From Acanthochromis polyacanthus (Eukaryota; Chordata; Actinopteri; Pomacentridae), in NCBI RefSeq assembly GCF_021347895.1, contig NC_067116.1:36653639-36717638 (forward strand): a stretch of 64,000 bases of DNA, written 5' to 3'. The notes under the pieces were generated by a model. The model was not told where the DNA came from and did no database searches. It saw only the letters and a program-made list of their open reading frames with translations. Below are positions 1-10,618 of this stretch, piece by piece (the stretch's first letter is position 1; the number at the start of each line of letters is the position of its first letter). The position numbers and the translations under genes are program-made.

Positions 1-2821
1 TAACTTTTAAATATGATAGGAATCAAAAATAATATGACACAAAATGAAAATTTGGTTTAAAAAAAGATTAATTTTTTTGAAATTTAAGATTCTTTGCTTG
101 GGTAGAACACTGTTATTCTGTTATTTTTATTTTTTTGCTAGTTTTATTACTGTAAAATCTTCAGCAACAATTGCTTTTCTAAAAATTGACAGAGATTTTC
201 AAGATTTTGTGGATGTTTATCACAAATTTCAACCTTATACAGTAAAAACAATAGTAACTGATTAGGCTCAGAAGGAAGAGAAAGCAGAGAAATTTAGCTC
301 TGATGGCTAAACGTAACAATTTATAACTAAAAAAAGTATTTGGAGCAAAGGTTTAGTACTTTGCAAGGTCCTGTTAACTTAAAGTGCTGCTTCAGGCATC
401 GATTAACCCCTATAGACTCATCTTTGTTCATCAACATTATATATTTATACATTTTGCCATGAAAATAATGCCCTATTATCATTAATAATAGGGCAAATGC
501 TTCTTTTAGATGGTGCTGATCTATGAACTCTCTGCAACATTTTAACAAAGTAAAGAATCATTAATAGAAGTTTTCACATGATTTCTTTCAAGAAAATCCA
601 CAAGATGAACCGTGTGGGTTTTTGGTGAATTAGCATGAAATCTCCCAAACGTTAATTAGTGTCACACTGGGAAGACACAGTCGATATCACAGATTCCCTT
701 TATTGGCTTCCTATAGTGTTCTGTAAAACTGCAAATACAGCTTCTTTTCCCTTTATTGAACCTAGATTTAAACTAAGAGCAGCACTTTAAATTCATTTCA
801 GACATCAATGTATGAGGGCAAAATGATCATTGAGAAAAGAATCGGGCTCGAGATGTGGCTTTAGTGGCCTTACTGCCATCTACCTGACTAAGCCATCAGC
901 CTGGGACACCCAAAGATGAGAGTAACAAAAAAAAATGCTTTGGAAATGACGAGGTTTTTCATTTTTGACTGAGTTTAAAACACTTTAGCGGGGGCCTAAA
1001 TGCAGGACACAGGAGGGAGGTTGCAAAAACGAAAAGTGACCTTCAGTCTGATACAGAATTCAGAGTGCAAAGTAAAGGTACCAGGCACAAGCTGTGAATG
1101 CTGGAGGAACAACTGCACAAAGAACGCAAAGTTAAAGATGGTGGAGTATATATACACACACAAAGGACCAATTAACTAATGGAACACGTGTGTCACAGAA
1201 AACTGGCAGCAAAAACACAAAGGCAGCAAGTCAAACAAACACCGTAGCAACACCTGCCAAATGCTGGTGGTTCTGTTGTTTTAGGGATCCGCCTTGACTT
1301 TCATCGCACTTTTCTACTGAGAGGAGACCAGCCAAGAACTGTGAACTGCTACAAGATGCATCCAAACAGTGACCAGAAAACAGAGGACAAATGAGACCCA
1401 GATACCCTGACAGACCTGTTTGTTGTGTGTCCGTGCAGCCGCTGATTGCACCTCACTGTTCCAGTATCCGGTTACGAGTGTTGCATCGAGAGAAATAACA
1501 CACAGCGACCTGAATGCACGCACACATAGGCAGGGAAAAAATCTTCACACCTGGCTGGAGGCGAGCTTGGCAGGGTAATGAGGCCTGAGTGGATCGGCTA
1601 GCCGGCCCAGACCGTCACAGATGGTGACGGAGAGTGACGGAGGGACAGAAGTGATACAGAGAGGGGAAGGAAAACAGAAAAATAAGAGGAGAAGAGCATA
1701 AGGAAGTTCACTTTAGTTCACATTCTCCAACATATTTAGGCCTTAGAGCAACATAGGTCATTGAAGGGCACATAAAAGATGCTAAAAGACGTAATATAAA
1801 CACTAAAACAAAAAACAACACAACATTTTGACAATAAAACCAACAGGAGTGCTCACTTCCTATTACATTTTCCTTGATAAATTACCGAAAAATGACACCA
1901 CACCTCAGATTTTCCTTTGCAATATCCATAAAACGGTGTTGCCTCATTGCAACATTACTGGAGATTAATCCCTGAAGTGCTAATAAAGCCTGCTAACACA
2001 CATCTAACTTCTTTAAATGTGTTAAGAGAGACCTGTCTTCGGTTTCTGCAACCCCTCTCCAGTACTTTTTGATAGCTGGTTTGCACAAAGGAGAAACAAA
2101 AAAGCGTTTCCACATTAAAGCAATGGAAAGTGCTTCATTTTCTTTTTCACTGAAGCTCCTAGGATTCATATTTTACACTTCCAGCAGTCATTATCATACA
2201 TGAGTCCCGTTTTGGCCCATTACACGGTGTAACAATGTCTGTGTATAAATTTGCAGTGTATAATTTTGCCCTTTGCACCTCTCGCTGACCATGCAGCATT
2301 AACAGAGACATTTTTTCCATTCTGTATGTCCTCTCCTTGGTGTTAATTAAGATCTCTTGTCCAGATTTTTCTTAAACCGCAGAGTGTTTGCCACAGTCTT
2401 AGATTAGACTGATCATATCTCAGTGCAAACAGCCTCAGATAGAGTCATATTTTCCTACCCTGAGCTGAGACGAGGAGAGGGGGAGATGAGAAATGACAGT
2501 TTGAGGAAGCCTCTGCAGTTAAAATTGGGCTAAGAGTGTCTCAGAGTGTGCTTTTAAACATCTCCTGGTTCATCCCTGGTTTGATCTGCTGCTGCTAAAC
2601 AACTCTTCATTAATCTTTGCACATCACTGACCACTAATTCACACGCATAATGTTAAATGCTAATTCTGCCCAGACAAGAAAAGCTGTCAAATTATCACAC
2701 ATCACAGCTATCGCGTTACAAGAGAGGATTCATCACTACAACAGGCCCAGCAGTCACAAACGCATCATCAGCACAACTTTTCCTCTGCAGACTGACACAG
2801 AGCCCCCTGGTGAGGTGGTCA
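1..2821. other. Non-coding stretch, no gene recognised
   Basis: Both strands were read. The open frames here are short (60-73 codons), lack recognisable domains and sit in AT-rich sequence. If lrrc52 has its usual two-exon structure, this is intron or 5' flank of lrrc52, because the splice acceptor of its last exon lies at 6605-6606 and no leucine-rich-repeat exon is visible upstream. Nothing else could be supported. Confidence 0.6.
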
Positions 2822-3276
2822 CCCAGATAGCAAACTATGGATGAATCAATGTTGAATCTATGTTGAGACCCAATGTAGAAATTATACAGAAAGCGCAAGG
2901 TTGATAAAATGGTGAGTCAACGTGTTTGCGAACATAGATTCAACATGAATTAAACATTGACCTGTCAAACATTTTAATTAAACCGAAATACAATGTAGAT
3001 TCAATGGCATCTTTTAAACACAAACTTCAATGTTGACAAAATGTTGTTGAATCAACGTTGATCCAACCATCAATCTTCAACCGTAACCAAAATTCAACCT
3101 TCTTAACCCTAATTCAACATTGATTTAACATCTTTTGCTATCTGGGAAAAGTCTGATTTATGGTTGAAAAGCAAACGTTGACTCAACATTTTATCAGCCT
3201 TGCGCTTTCTGTGTAATTTCTACGTTAGGTCTCAACATCGATTCAACATTGATTCACCCATAGTTTGCTATCTGGG
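2822..3276. mobile_element. MITE-like element with long terminal inverted repeats
   Basis: The left end begins CCCAGATAGCAAACTATGG and the right end closes with the reverse complement, CATAGTTTGCTATCTGGG, at 3276. The inverted match continues inward for about 100 bp with scattered mismatches, covering the GAATCAATGTTGAATC and AGCGCAAGG blocks of both arms. The interior is full of degenerate CAACATTGA/TCAATGTTG motifs and holds one more internal copy of TTTGCTATCTGGG at 3137-3149. No coding frame is present. This is a non-autonomous DNA element of about 455 bp. No convincing target-site duplication was seen, so the superfamily is left open. Confidence 0.8.
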
Positions 3277-3757
3277 CATTTAGTTTTTATTGATCACTTT
3301 AACTTCCACTTCCCTTAAGTGCACCTCACAGCTATTTTGATGCTCAATTATTTGTATTAAACACATTTGTTAATAGTAGACACACTTGAAACTCAATACA
3401 AAATGTGTTATCCACACATTTTCATTGAATTTTAACTGTAATTCTTATATATTATAGACCAAGGTGCAAGGTATTAAGACCACCTTCCTAATATTGTGTA
3501 GCCATCCCTTGTGCTGCTGAAACAGCTCTGATCTACTGTATGGAGGTCTGGACTCTACAGACCTCTGAAGGTGTCCCAGGCACCAAAGCATTGGCAGCAA
3601 GTCCTTAAAGTCCATGAGGTTGCATTGTGGGACCTCAATCAGAGTGAGACTTTAGAAGCCAAGTCAACATCTTGAACTTTTCGTCATGTTCCTCAAACTA
3701 TTCCTGAACATTTCTTGCGGTGTAGTATGGAACAATATTCTTAACTGAATGAGGCCA

Positions 3758-3892
3758 GACACACTGGCGACCTGTCCAGGGTGTCCCCTGCCTTCGCCCG
3801 AGTCAGCTGGGATAGGCTCCAGCACCCCCTGCGAGTGAGGATCAAGCAGTGTATAGAGAATGGATGGATGGATGGATGGATGGATGGATGGA
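3758..3892 (+). mobile_element. Nested LINE/SINE tail insertion with 12-bp TSD
   Basis: This 135-bp insert sits inside the Tc1-like copy. It has the teleost retroposon tail containing GGCGACCTGTCCAGGGTGT and AGCTGGGATAGGCTCCAG, and ends in a (GGAT)n run. The host sequence TGAATGAGGCCA is duplicated exactly on both sides, at 3746-3757 and 3893-3904. Removing the insert and one copy restores a continuous Tc1-family sequence. That is the signature of target-primed retroposition of a 5'-truncated element whose tail is the tetranucleotide repeat. Confidence 0.85.
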
Positions 3893-4220
3893 TGAATGAG
3901 GCCACTGCTGCCTTCAGGGAAGACCAATGCCATGTCAAAGCATCGCCAGGACCCATGGTTCCACTGCAGAACATTGTACAAAGCATCGATGGTTGCTTTC
4001 TTCCCATCCTGCTGCCATCTGGGTCCACCAGGTCTCAAGCACCCCTATTGTTACACTGTATAATACACTTTTCTTAGTCTTTTTTATTGTAAATACCAGC
4101 ACAATTTAGCATCTTGTTTCTTCTACCAGCACGTTGCTTTGCACATTAGTTTCCCTTTTCGTAATTGCAACGTGTGATCTACTGGATACCTTGAACTTCA
4201 CCAAGGGGATGAATATAGTA

Positions 4221-4267
4221 TCCACCCATCCATCCTTCCATCCATCCATCCATCCATCCATCCATCC
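4221..4267. repeat. (ATCC)n tetranucleotide microsatellite
   Basis: About ten ATCC units with a few substitutions lie inside the degenerate Tc1-like copy. It may be the tail of another antisense retroposon, but no duplication of flanking bases was found. Confidence 0.8.
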
Positions 4268-4765
4268 TGGTCCACTTCTGACACTACTGTGCTTATCATA
4301 GCTGCTCTGAGAGTCTACATGGACACAGTCACTGGTCTGCAGCTCCAAATGCAACAAGCTGTGGTGATGCTTTTCCATCATCACCAGCGTTAATGCTTTC
4401 AGCAGTGACTGCTGCAGAAGCTCTTCTGTAACATCGAACCACACGGGCCAGCTTTCACTCCACTATGAACGTCGCTCACCCTTGGGCGTTCATGACCCTG
4501 TTCGCCGGTTGTCTTTCCTTGGATCACTTTGAATGCTACAAATCGCTGCAATACCCCACAAGACCTACCAATTTGGAGATGCATTGACCCAGTTGTCTAG
4601 CGATCAGAGTTGTCAAAGTCGCTCAGATCTTTGTGCTTGACAGTTCTTCCTGCTTCCAACAAATCAGCTTCAAGAACTGGCTGCCTAACTGACAGATGCC
4701 ACTATAACGAGATAACCAATGTCATTCACTTCACTGGTTTTAATGTTGTGGCTGGTCGATCAAAG

Positions 4766-6035
4766 TGTATTAACAGTTATCCAAAGTGGATTAAAATATA
4801 CTTAAAAGTGAAACAAAGTACTTTTCTACCAGCACAACAAAAAAATACTTTATATATACCTTAAGTGTGTCTGAATGGCATCTCAAAACAGTACAGTGAA
4901 GTACACTTGGTTGTATTTAAGTATATCTCCCCCAGCACTGATTATGTTCAAATAGCATATTAAATGCATTGTTACTACTGCAAAATTTGCACTTTTAACA
5001 CAGTAGTCATGAATGCATGGAAGTATAGTGAGTGTGTCCAAATCAAGTTTACTTAAATGTCTGTTTTTACTTTTTAACCTGCGCATAAGCCACTTCAAAC
5101 CACCGCCAAGGCATTTTGAAAAACCTTTTACAAAATGCAGAGGTTGCTGAATAGTTATTTTCAACCCTTAAGTCTGACTAATCTAATCAGCAGACTAATC
5201 TGACTTGTGGTCATCTCGGGGTTAAATCTGATATAAGCACAAAAAACACTTAAGGCTTTGCAAAGGATTTAGGTTCATCTGTGTGTGTGGAAGCCAATCA
5301 TTTCCCTGCAGATCTCTTCTATCTCGGCCGCTGCTCCTGCAAAAGCCCTGGCAAGTAGTCTGAGAAGTATAGATCATATCTGACCGCTTCCTCCATCCTT
5401 CCCCCATTGCTCATTTCCATGTTCAGACCTTTAGCTTTATGGGTAGATGACTGCAGTTTAATTAACATTGTTAACAGTAATAATCCATCAGAGGGCAGGA
5501 CTGCGGCCAGATTCCTCTCTCATCTTCACATCATCCTTTGCTTCGCTTTAAGTGTGCAAATGTCTCCAACTTGCTCCCCTTGCCTGCGCATTTGTTTGTC
5601 TTTCTCCTTCCGTCTGTCTCCGCTTTGTGCTGTTATCTGTCTCCCTACTCTCTCTCGTCTCGGTTCGCCTGTCTATCTATCTCTTCTTCGGCTCTCTCAT
5701 CTCTCTCATTGTTCCTTGCTTGGAAAGGGAAAAAAAAAAAAAAACTTCTGCCCTTTCTGGAGAGTACAAACGCAATTAAGCATGCGGGGAGGATGGGAGG
5801 GAAGGAGCCTGGGAATTAGCAGCGCTGCTAAAAGTCAGATGAACTGATAGAAAACAGTACTGTACCCTGCTTCCTTCTTGTTTCTGATCACCGTCAGACG
5901 CATACAGAGCATCTCATCCTCTTTACATTTGCGCTAATTGATATACATGAGCGTACTGTATATGCTAATGCTGAAAAGGCACTGTGGCAGAATGCAGGAA
6001 GGTGTGATGAGCTAAAGTGCTCCTGAATCCAACCC
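4766..6035. other. Non-coding, includes pyrimidine-rich tract
   Basis: No gene is recognised. A strongly pyrimidine-rich stretch at about 5540-5725 (runs of CTCTCT, TCTGTCT and similar) is followed by an A-run at 5730-5744. The open frames here are made of low-complexity Ser/Leu-rich sequence and are not credible genes. The position fits an intron or 5' flank of lrrc52. Confidence 0.6.
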
Positions 6036-6048
6036 TGACCTTTGACCT
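6036..6048 (-). promoter_or_regulatory. Perfect DR1 nuclear-receptor half-site pair
   Basis: TGACCTTTGACCT is an exact DR1 (on -: AGGTCA-A-AGGTCA), the consensus bound by RXR heterodimers with PPAR, by HNF4 and by COUP-TF. It lies about 560 bp upstream of the last lrrc52 exon. Function is not shown by sequence alone. Confidence 0.5.
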
Positions 6049-6606
6049 CTCCGATGTAGGCGATCAAACCCCGCAAATAAACTCGTTTCTGCCTCTTTGT
6101 GCGGCCGCCGCTCGCCCAGGCTGATTATCATATTCCTCATTACGAGCAGCGGATGTTTTGTCAGGGAAAACACTCATCTCCTTATCGCTCAGGCTGCTGT
6201 GCGGTGATTTGTTAGTGGATATCGACGTGCAGCGAGGAGGGCGGGAGGGTTGATGCGTTGTAGGATCATGGTCGAGTCTCGTCACCTTTCTGCGCATGTA
6301 TATATGTGTGTGTGTAGCATAATAATGTTTCCATGTCCTAGACACCGAAGACCCACATTACTCAGAGGAAATCTATAGTGTCTCCCGGGATCCTTTATCG
6401 CAAAAGGTTATCGCTGCATTGTTAAGAGCTGTGTGTGTGTGTCTGTGTGTGTTTTTGTTGGGTGCACACGTTTACCTCCGGAGTAATTACATTTTTTTCC
6501 ACCTTTTTCTCTCCCATTGCTCTGCCCTTCATCCTCAACCGTACACACTGATAATTCTCTCTCTTTACAACCCTCCTCATTAATCTCCTCTCTCATTACT
6601 CTCCAG

Positions 6607-6944
6607 ATGAAGGCCAGACGGTTTGCCACAATCCCCCGGAGCTGGCGGGCCAGCGGCTGGCGGAGGTGGGCATGCAGCTGCGAGCGGACTGCCACCAGGG
6701 CCTGGGCTACTGGGACTACCTGTTCTTCATCGCCATCGGCTTCGTCATCTTCTCGGCCGGCACGGTGTCGGCCTGGGTAATGGGCGTGCTCATGGTGCTG
6801 TACGAGCGCTACAGCAAGCGGAAGAGCGAGGAGCTGGACAGCGACGACGAGGACGATAGGGGAGGAATGGGAGGCGGAGGCGGAGGTGGAGGCGGAGGGA
6901 ACCAGGGTAACGGAGATCTGAGCAAGCCTGGCATGCAGGTGTGA
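6607..6944 (+). CDS. lrrc52: lrrc52, last coding exon (LRR C-cap, TM segment, acidic tail)
   Basis: Leucine-rich repeat protein 52 is a single-pass membrane auxiliary (gamma-type) subunit that shifts the gating of BK/Slo potassium channels, with Slo3 in sperm as the best-known partner. The exon follows a pyrimidine-rich acceptor ending CTCCAG at 6606 and enters with two bases of a split codon; the first full codon is at 6609. It encodes the end of the LRR C-terminal cap (VCHNPPELAGQRL, and a second cysteine at about 6690). A transmembrane helix follows at about 6717-6803 (motifs GYWDYLFF and FSAGTVSAW), then a basic stop-transfer patch, an acidic EELDSDDEDD tail and a ten-glycine run. It ends with TGA at 6942-6944. 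The helix and tail resemble mammalian LRRC52 much more than LRRC55, LRRC38 or LRRC26. The signal peptide and LRRs must lie on an upstream exon outside the window. Confidence 0.82.
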
Positions 6945-7223
6945 CGGACTGATGTGGAAGGACAGATATCACTAAAGACAAGGGAGGAAGGGAGGAGACC
7001 AAAGGCTCCGCTATGAACAAAGATCTGCCTGTCTGTCTTTGTTACAGATTTAGATATTTGCAATGTGCTCCTTAACATATTGGAAAGCGAGTGTGTGTGA
7101 GTGTGAGAGTGTGTGTGAAGAGAGACAGACAGACAGAGACAGCAATAAGGATGCTTTCACTTCAGGAGAACAGAATGACCTCTGAGATTATTGCGAGCAA
7201 TAACCCCCCACTCCCCCAACACT

Positions 7224-7226
<3 letters not shown>
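6945..7226. other. Probable 3' UTR of lrrc52
   Basis: This follows the lrrc52 stop codon and contains GT-rich and GACAGACA-type simple repeats. No close AATAAA signal was found, so the transcript end is not placed. Confidence 0.4.

Positions 7227-7272
<46 letters not shown>
7227..7272. repeat. (CA)n microsatellite
   Basis: A pure AC dinucleotide run of about 23 units, just 3' of the lrrc52 coding exon. Confidence 0.97.
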
Positions 7273-7275
<3 letters not shown>

Positions 7276-9269
7276 CAGCTTAACCACTCAAGAGTCTACG
7301 GAGCTGCTGGTTTCTCTGAGTGGGTGGACGTACCTGCACACTGTGTAAAGTGCTCTTGAGTAACACCCTGTAAATGATGATCATGACGAGAAACAAACAC
7401 ACACACACAGCTCATCCGTACAAAACACATCAGAAGGTGTTAAGGGGGTCACAAAGAGAGTGATGCCTTATCTCTGCTGCAGTTAAAAGGTGAAACTAGT
7501 GTTAAAATGTGAGTTTCCTGAATGCCTTAAGGCACCTAAAGCAGTCATTAGTCACTGTTGTCTCCTATCGACAGAGTTTGTCCAGAGAGAACAAAAACCC
7601 GAGCAGTTAGGACACATTAAAGTGAAAGTACAAACCTAGAATGAAGTAGAATTTACAGGAAGTTAACAAATACAACCAGTTCTGGGACTTGGCAGTCAAA
7701 GTGAGTTTGATTTTTTTAATTAAAAGGCACCTTGTGGAGTTTTCCAAACTGCTGGTGGTTTCGGTGGAGAAATATTTTGTATGTGGATTTGTGCACTACT
7801 GCTTAAGTGATGCAGATTTTAAATTATTTGAGAAAAACGGCACGTTTTAAGTGTTTATACCTCAAGGATATGAGCAAATGACTTTAATATCATACATTCT
7901 GAATGTAATCACAACTGTTCTTTGCTGGCAACAAAACTGCACAGGGTTCCTTTCACAAAGCCACCAACACAATCCTGTTTTTGTTGACCTTTGTTGTGTT
8001 TGACCTTCATACATGATGCACTGTAAATCTACACATAACGACACCCATCAGTAGATTTGCTTTCCTCGCAGCGGCACTCATTTTTGGCTCAGTTTGTAAG
8101 GCGGACATTAGGAGCCATGCTGGGTTCAGACTGCACGATATCGGCTCAACCAGAAAGATGTCAGAAAGGGACTCGGAAGTGAACAGGAGTGTAACATAAG
8201 GAGGCTTTTCACTGCAGGAACTCAGGGGAGACATGGAATGACAGGAATGACAGTGCAGAAGCTTCAGTGTCAACTCAGAGTGCACCAAAGCAGCACCGAC
8301 ACTCCACATACAATTTAGAACTGTGGAAATTGTTGTTGGTCTAAATGGTGAATTTTAAGCTGCTAATGGCGATGTTTGAGAGCAGATTGCTGCTTCTGCT
8401 TATATGGCGCTTATTGTCCTCTCATGAACAGTGTTGTCTTCATTGTGTTTACACAATCAGCGCTAAACCCTACATAGCAGTTTTATTCAAAAGGCCGCTT
8501 AAAAATGTCTAACCTGGAGTTGATACTTGTTTCTTCCCTAAAAACAAGGTTCTGCAGGGGCTTAGATCACCTTAAAACTCCTCACAGGTTCCTGCAGTGG
8601 AAAACGGTTTACACCAACTCTGAATATGGACCGCTTCACGATGGCTTTCACAAACATTTTTAAACCTTCTCTCATGTAAAGTGACAACATGGTGAAATGT
8701 CTTGTTGGTGCAGCCCACAGACATGTCCACTGTTTCCTCTTTCTTTATGTTTACTCTTTTCCAAGCACAAAACAGTCGGTATGGTACACGACATAACCAC
8801 TACATCGTGTTTGGGTAGTTGGTCCTCCACTCAAACGGCATCACACAGGTTGTGAAAGTCAAAAGGCCATGATCAGTTACGACCACTTTCTAATCTATCA
8901 GGAGTCACAGAAATAATTTACGACTTTATAATCACCTAATCTGACACAGTGTAGAAATATTGTGTAGTCTGAACCTGTCATTTGGCGCCTTTAGCTAAAC
9001 AGTCGGTGGTTGATAGGGAATGAAAGCACTCGTTAATCCTCAAATAAACAAAACCAATGTCGAAAAATGTGACGAAAACCTGGGATTTATGTTTAATTTT
9101 GTTATCTGTAGAGTGGTACAGTGTCCTGATCACTTCATGCAAATGTGATGTTTTCGTTTGCAGCCATTTTCAACTCTTTACTGGAGCAGAAACTTCATTG
9201 CATATTACATACGTACATCATTTATTCACGTTGTCTGTTTCCATAACACTTGCATCTGGTTTTTATTGA
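7273..9269. other. Intergenic, no gene recognised
   Basis: Only short, featureless frames are present on both strands and no repeat family was recognised. Scattered TGACCT-like half sites near 7987-8010 are imperfect. Confidence 0.55.
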
Positions 9270-9620
9270 TACTAGAGTTCCACTGACAGTTTTTTCAGGG
9301 CCGATACCAGTATCGATTATTAGTAATCAAGGAGACCGATAACGGATATTTGAAATATTTGCAGATCAGAGCTTAGAAAAACACAAATTCTAATACAGTA
9401 CTTATGCTTATCTAAGATTTCAATAGGCTTATTAAAAAAGGCTTTTTTTCATTTATCTTCTGGTGTTGATTGGCTCTTACCTGAGCTAATCAGCATCAGC
9501 ATCAGAATCTGCATCAGAGCCTAACTAGCACTTTTGCTAAATAATTTTATTTATTGGGGGTCAAGTTTAAAAGACTACTGATAATTGGAAGTAGGTCAGT
9601 CTCCTAACTGATTCACCTAC
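9270..9620. repeat. Interspersed repeat fragment (GCCGATACC type)
   Basis: The region around GGGCCGATACCAGTATCGAT and GGAGACCGATAACGGATA resembles a teleost non-autonomous DNA repeat with GCCGATATCGG motifs. Ends and target duplication are not visible, so this is a low-confidence family call. Confidence 0.35.
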
Positions 9621-10541
9621 ACAGAAAAATATGGCCAAAAGACCTGCTGATACCTGCTCAGTTACTCTTAAAGGTCAATCCAGTGCAGAGATGGACAGAA
9701 GAAGTCAACTCATAGTGACACTAAGTGACTCCATCATGTCTCCTGTTTACTGTCTCCATCTTTCTGTGTCTGCATGGTTTGTGGTTGCAGTAGTTGCTCA
9801 CTGTGATCTCCAACCTACTGTAGCTGTAGAAGTGGGGCAGGTTCATGAAGACGGCGTCAGTCTGACAGAATATCTCTAATGATGGCCTGACATTATGTGA
9901 CTGGACGTTACAGGCGCCACTCTATTACCCGACTGTCAGCGAGGCCCCTGGAGTAGTCGTAGTAGTAACAGTGTTCATGTATGCGTGACTGTGTGTTTAA
10001 GTGGGGCAGAGCGATCGCAGAGCATCTCTGTGAGCTGCATGGATGAGTGATTCATGAGCGCAGACCGATCCAAAGCCATCCTACTCCATCCTGCTCCGCT
10101 TCCGGCCCGTCCGTCCGTCACAGGACGGAGATGATGAACGGCTGGGTGGAGGCGGGGCGGAGAACGAGCCGGGGGGTCACCATCAGAAGCAGGAATTCAT
10201 CCTGATTGATAGACTCGGCAGCTTTATTGAGACCGATTGAAAGCTGGGCTTTTATTCATGTTCCGTGCTGAGTGGATCCAAATGCCTTGGATGAATGGGC
10301 ACGGTTAAATGATGACTCTCCAAAGGGTCTGGCAGCGCCTGTCACTGTGTGTGCGCTTGCGCATGTGTGCGTTTATGGTGTTTGTGGCTCGGATCATGAC
10401 GGTATATCTTAAAGGTTAATGCACGAGTGACAGCAGCTTTTTGTTTTTACAGTGGGAGGTTAAAATGTAATCAAAATCAGTAACATGGGAGCTCCTTCGC
10501 AGACACTTCCTTCCTTCACTCAAAAGCAGGTATCAGCTCAT

Positions 10542-10542
<1 letters not shown>
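9621..10542. other. Intergenic; GC-richer block at about 9960-10380
   Basis: No coding exon is recognised. The block at about 9960-10380 is richer in G+C and in complex unique sequence than its surroundings (CCGGCCCGTCCGTCCGTCAC, GGAGGCGGGGCGG). It could be a regulatory element or an unrecognised untranslated exon. This is inference from composition only. Confidence 0.35.

Positions 10543-10615
<73 letters not shown>
10543..10615. repeat. (CA)n microsatellite
   Basis: A pure CA run of about 36 units. Confidence 0.97.

Positions 10616-10618
<3 letters not shown>

Larger units (their letters stand above)
3470..4765 (-). mobile_element. Degenerate Tc1-like DNA transposon copy, interrupted
   Basis: The sequence follows a Tc1-type family that is very common in teleosts, read here from the end antisense to the transposase. 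It starts at the block with TTCCTAATATTGTG and ends near TTTTAATGTTGTGGCTGG. The stretch at 4435-4640 is the antisense of the transposase N-terminal helix-turn-helix region. Many stops and indels show it is dead. It is interrupted by a short retroposon at 3758-3892 and contains an ATCC microsatellite at 4221-4267. A second, shorter relative lies at 12097-12510. Family assignment rests on memory of the repeat; a repeat-library search would settle it. Confidence 0.75.

Noticed and set aside
3664..4077. Open frames on both strands with repeated Trp-Met-Asp-Gly or Ser-Ile-His-Pro
   Set aside because: They arise from translating the (GGAT)n tail of the nested retroposon.
5407..5847. 146-codon frame on + (starts at 5407)
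   Set aside because: Low-complexity Ser/Leu/Cys-rich translation of a pyrimidine tract; overlapping frames have the same character and there is no domain.
6607..6944. lrrc55 or lrtm2 as the identity of the exon
   Set aside because: The transmembrane and cytosolic residues fit LRRC52 (AGTV-AW motif and SEE-acidic tail); LRRC55 and LRTM2 differ clearly in this part.
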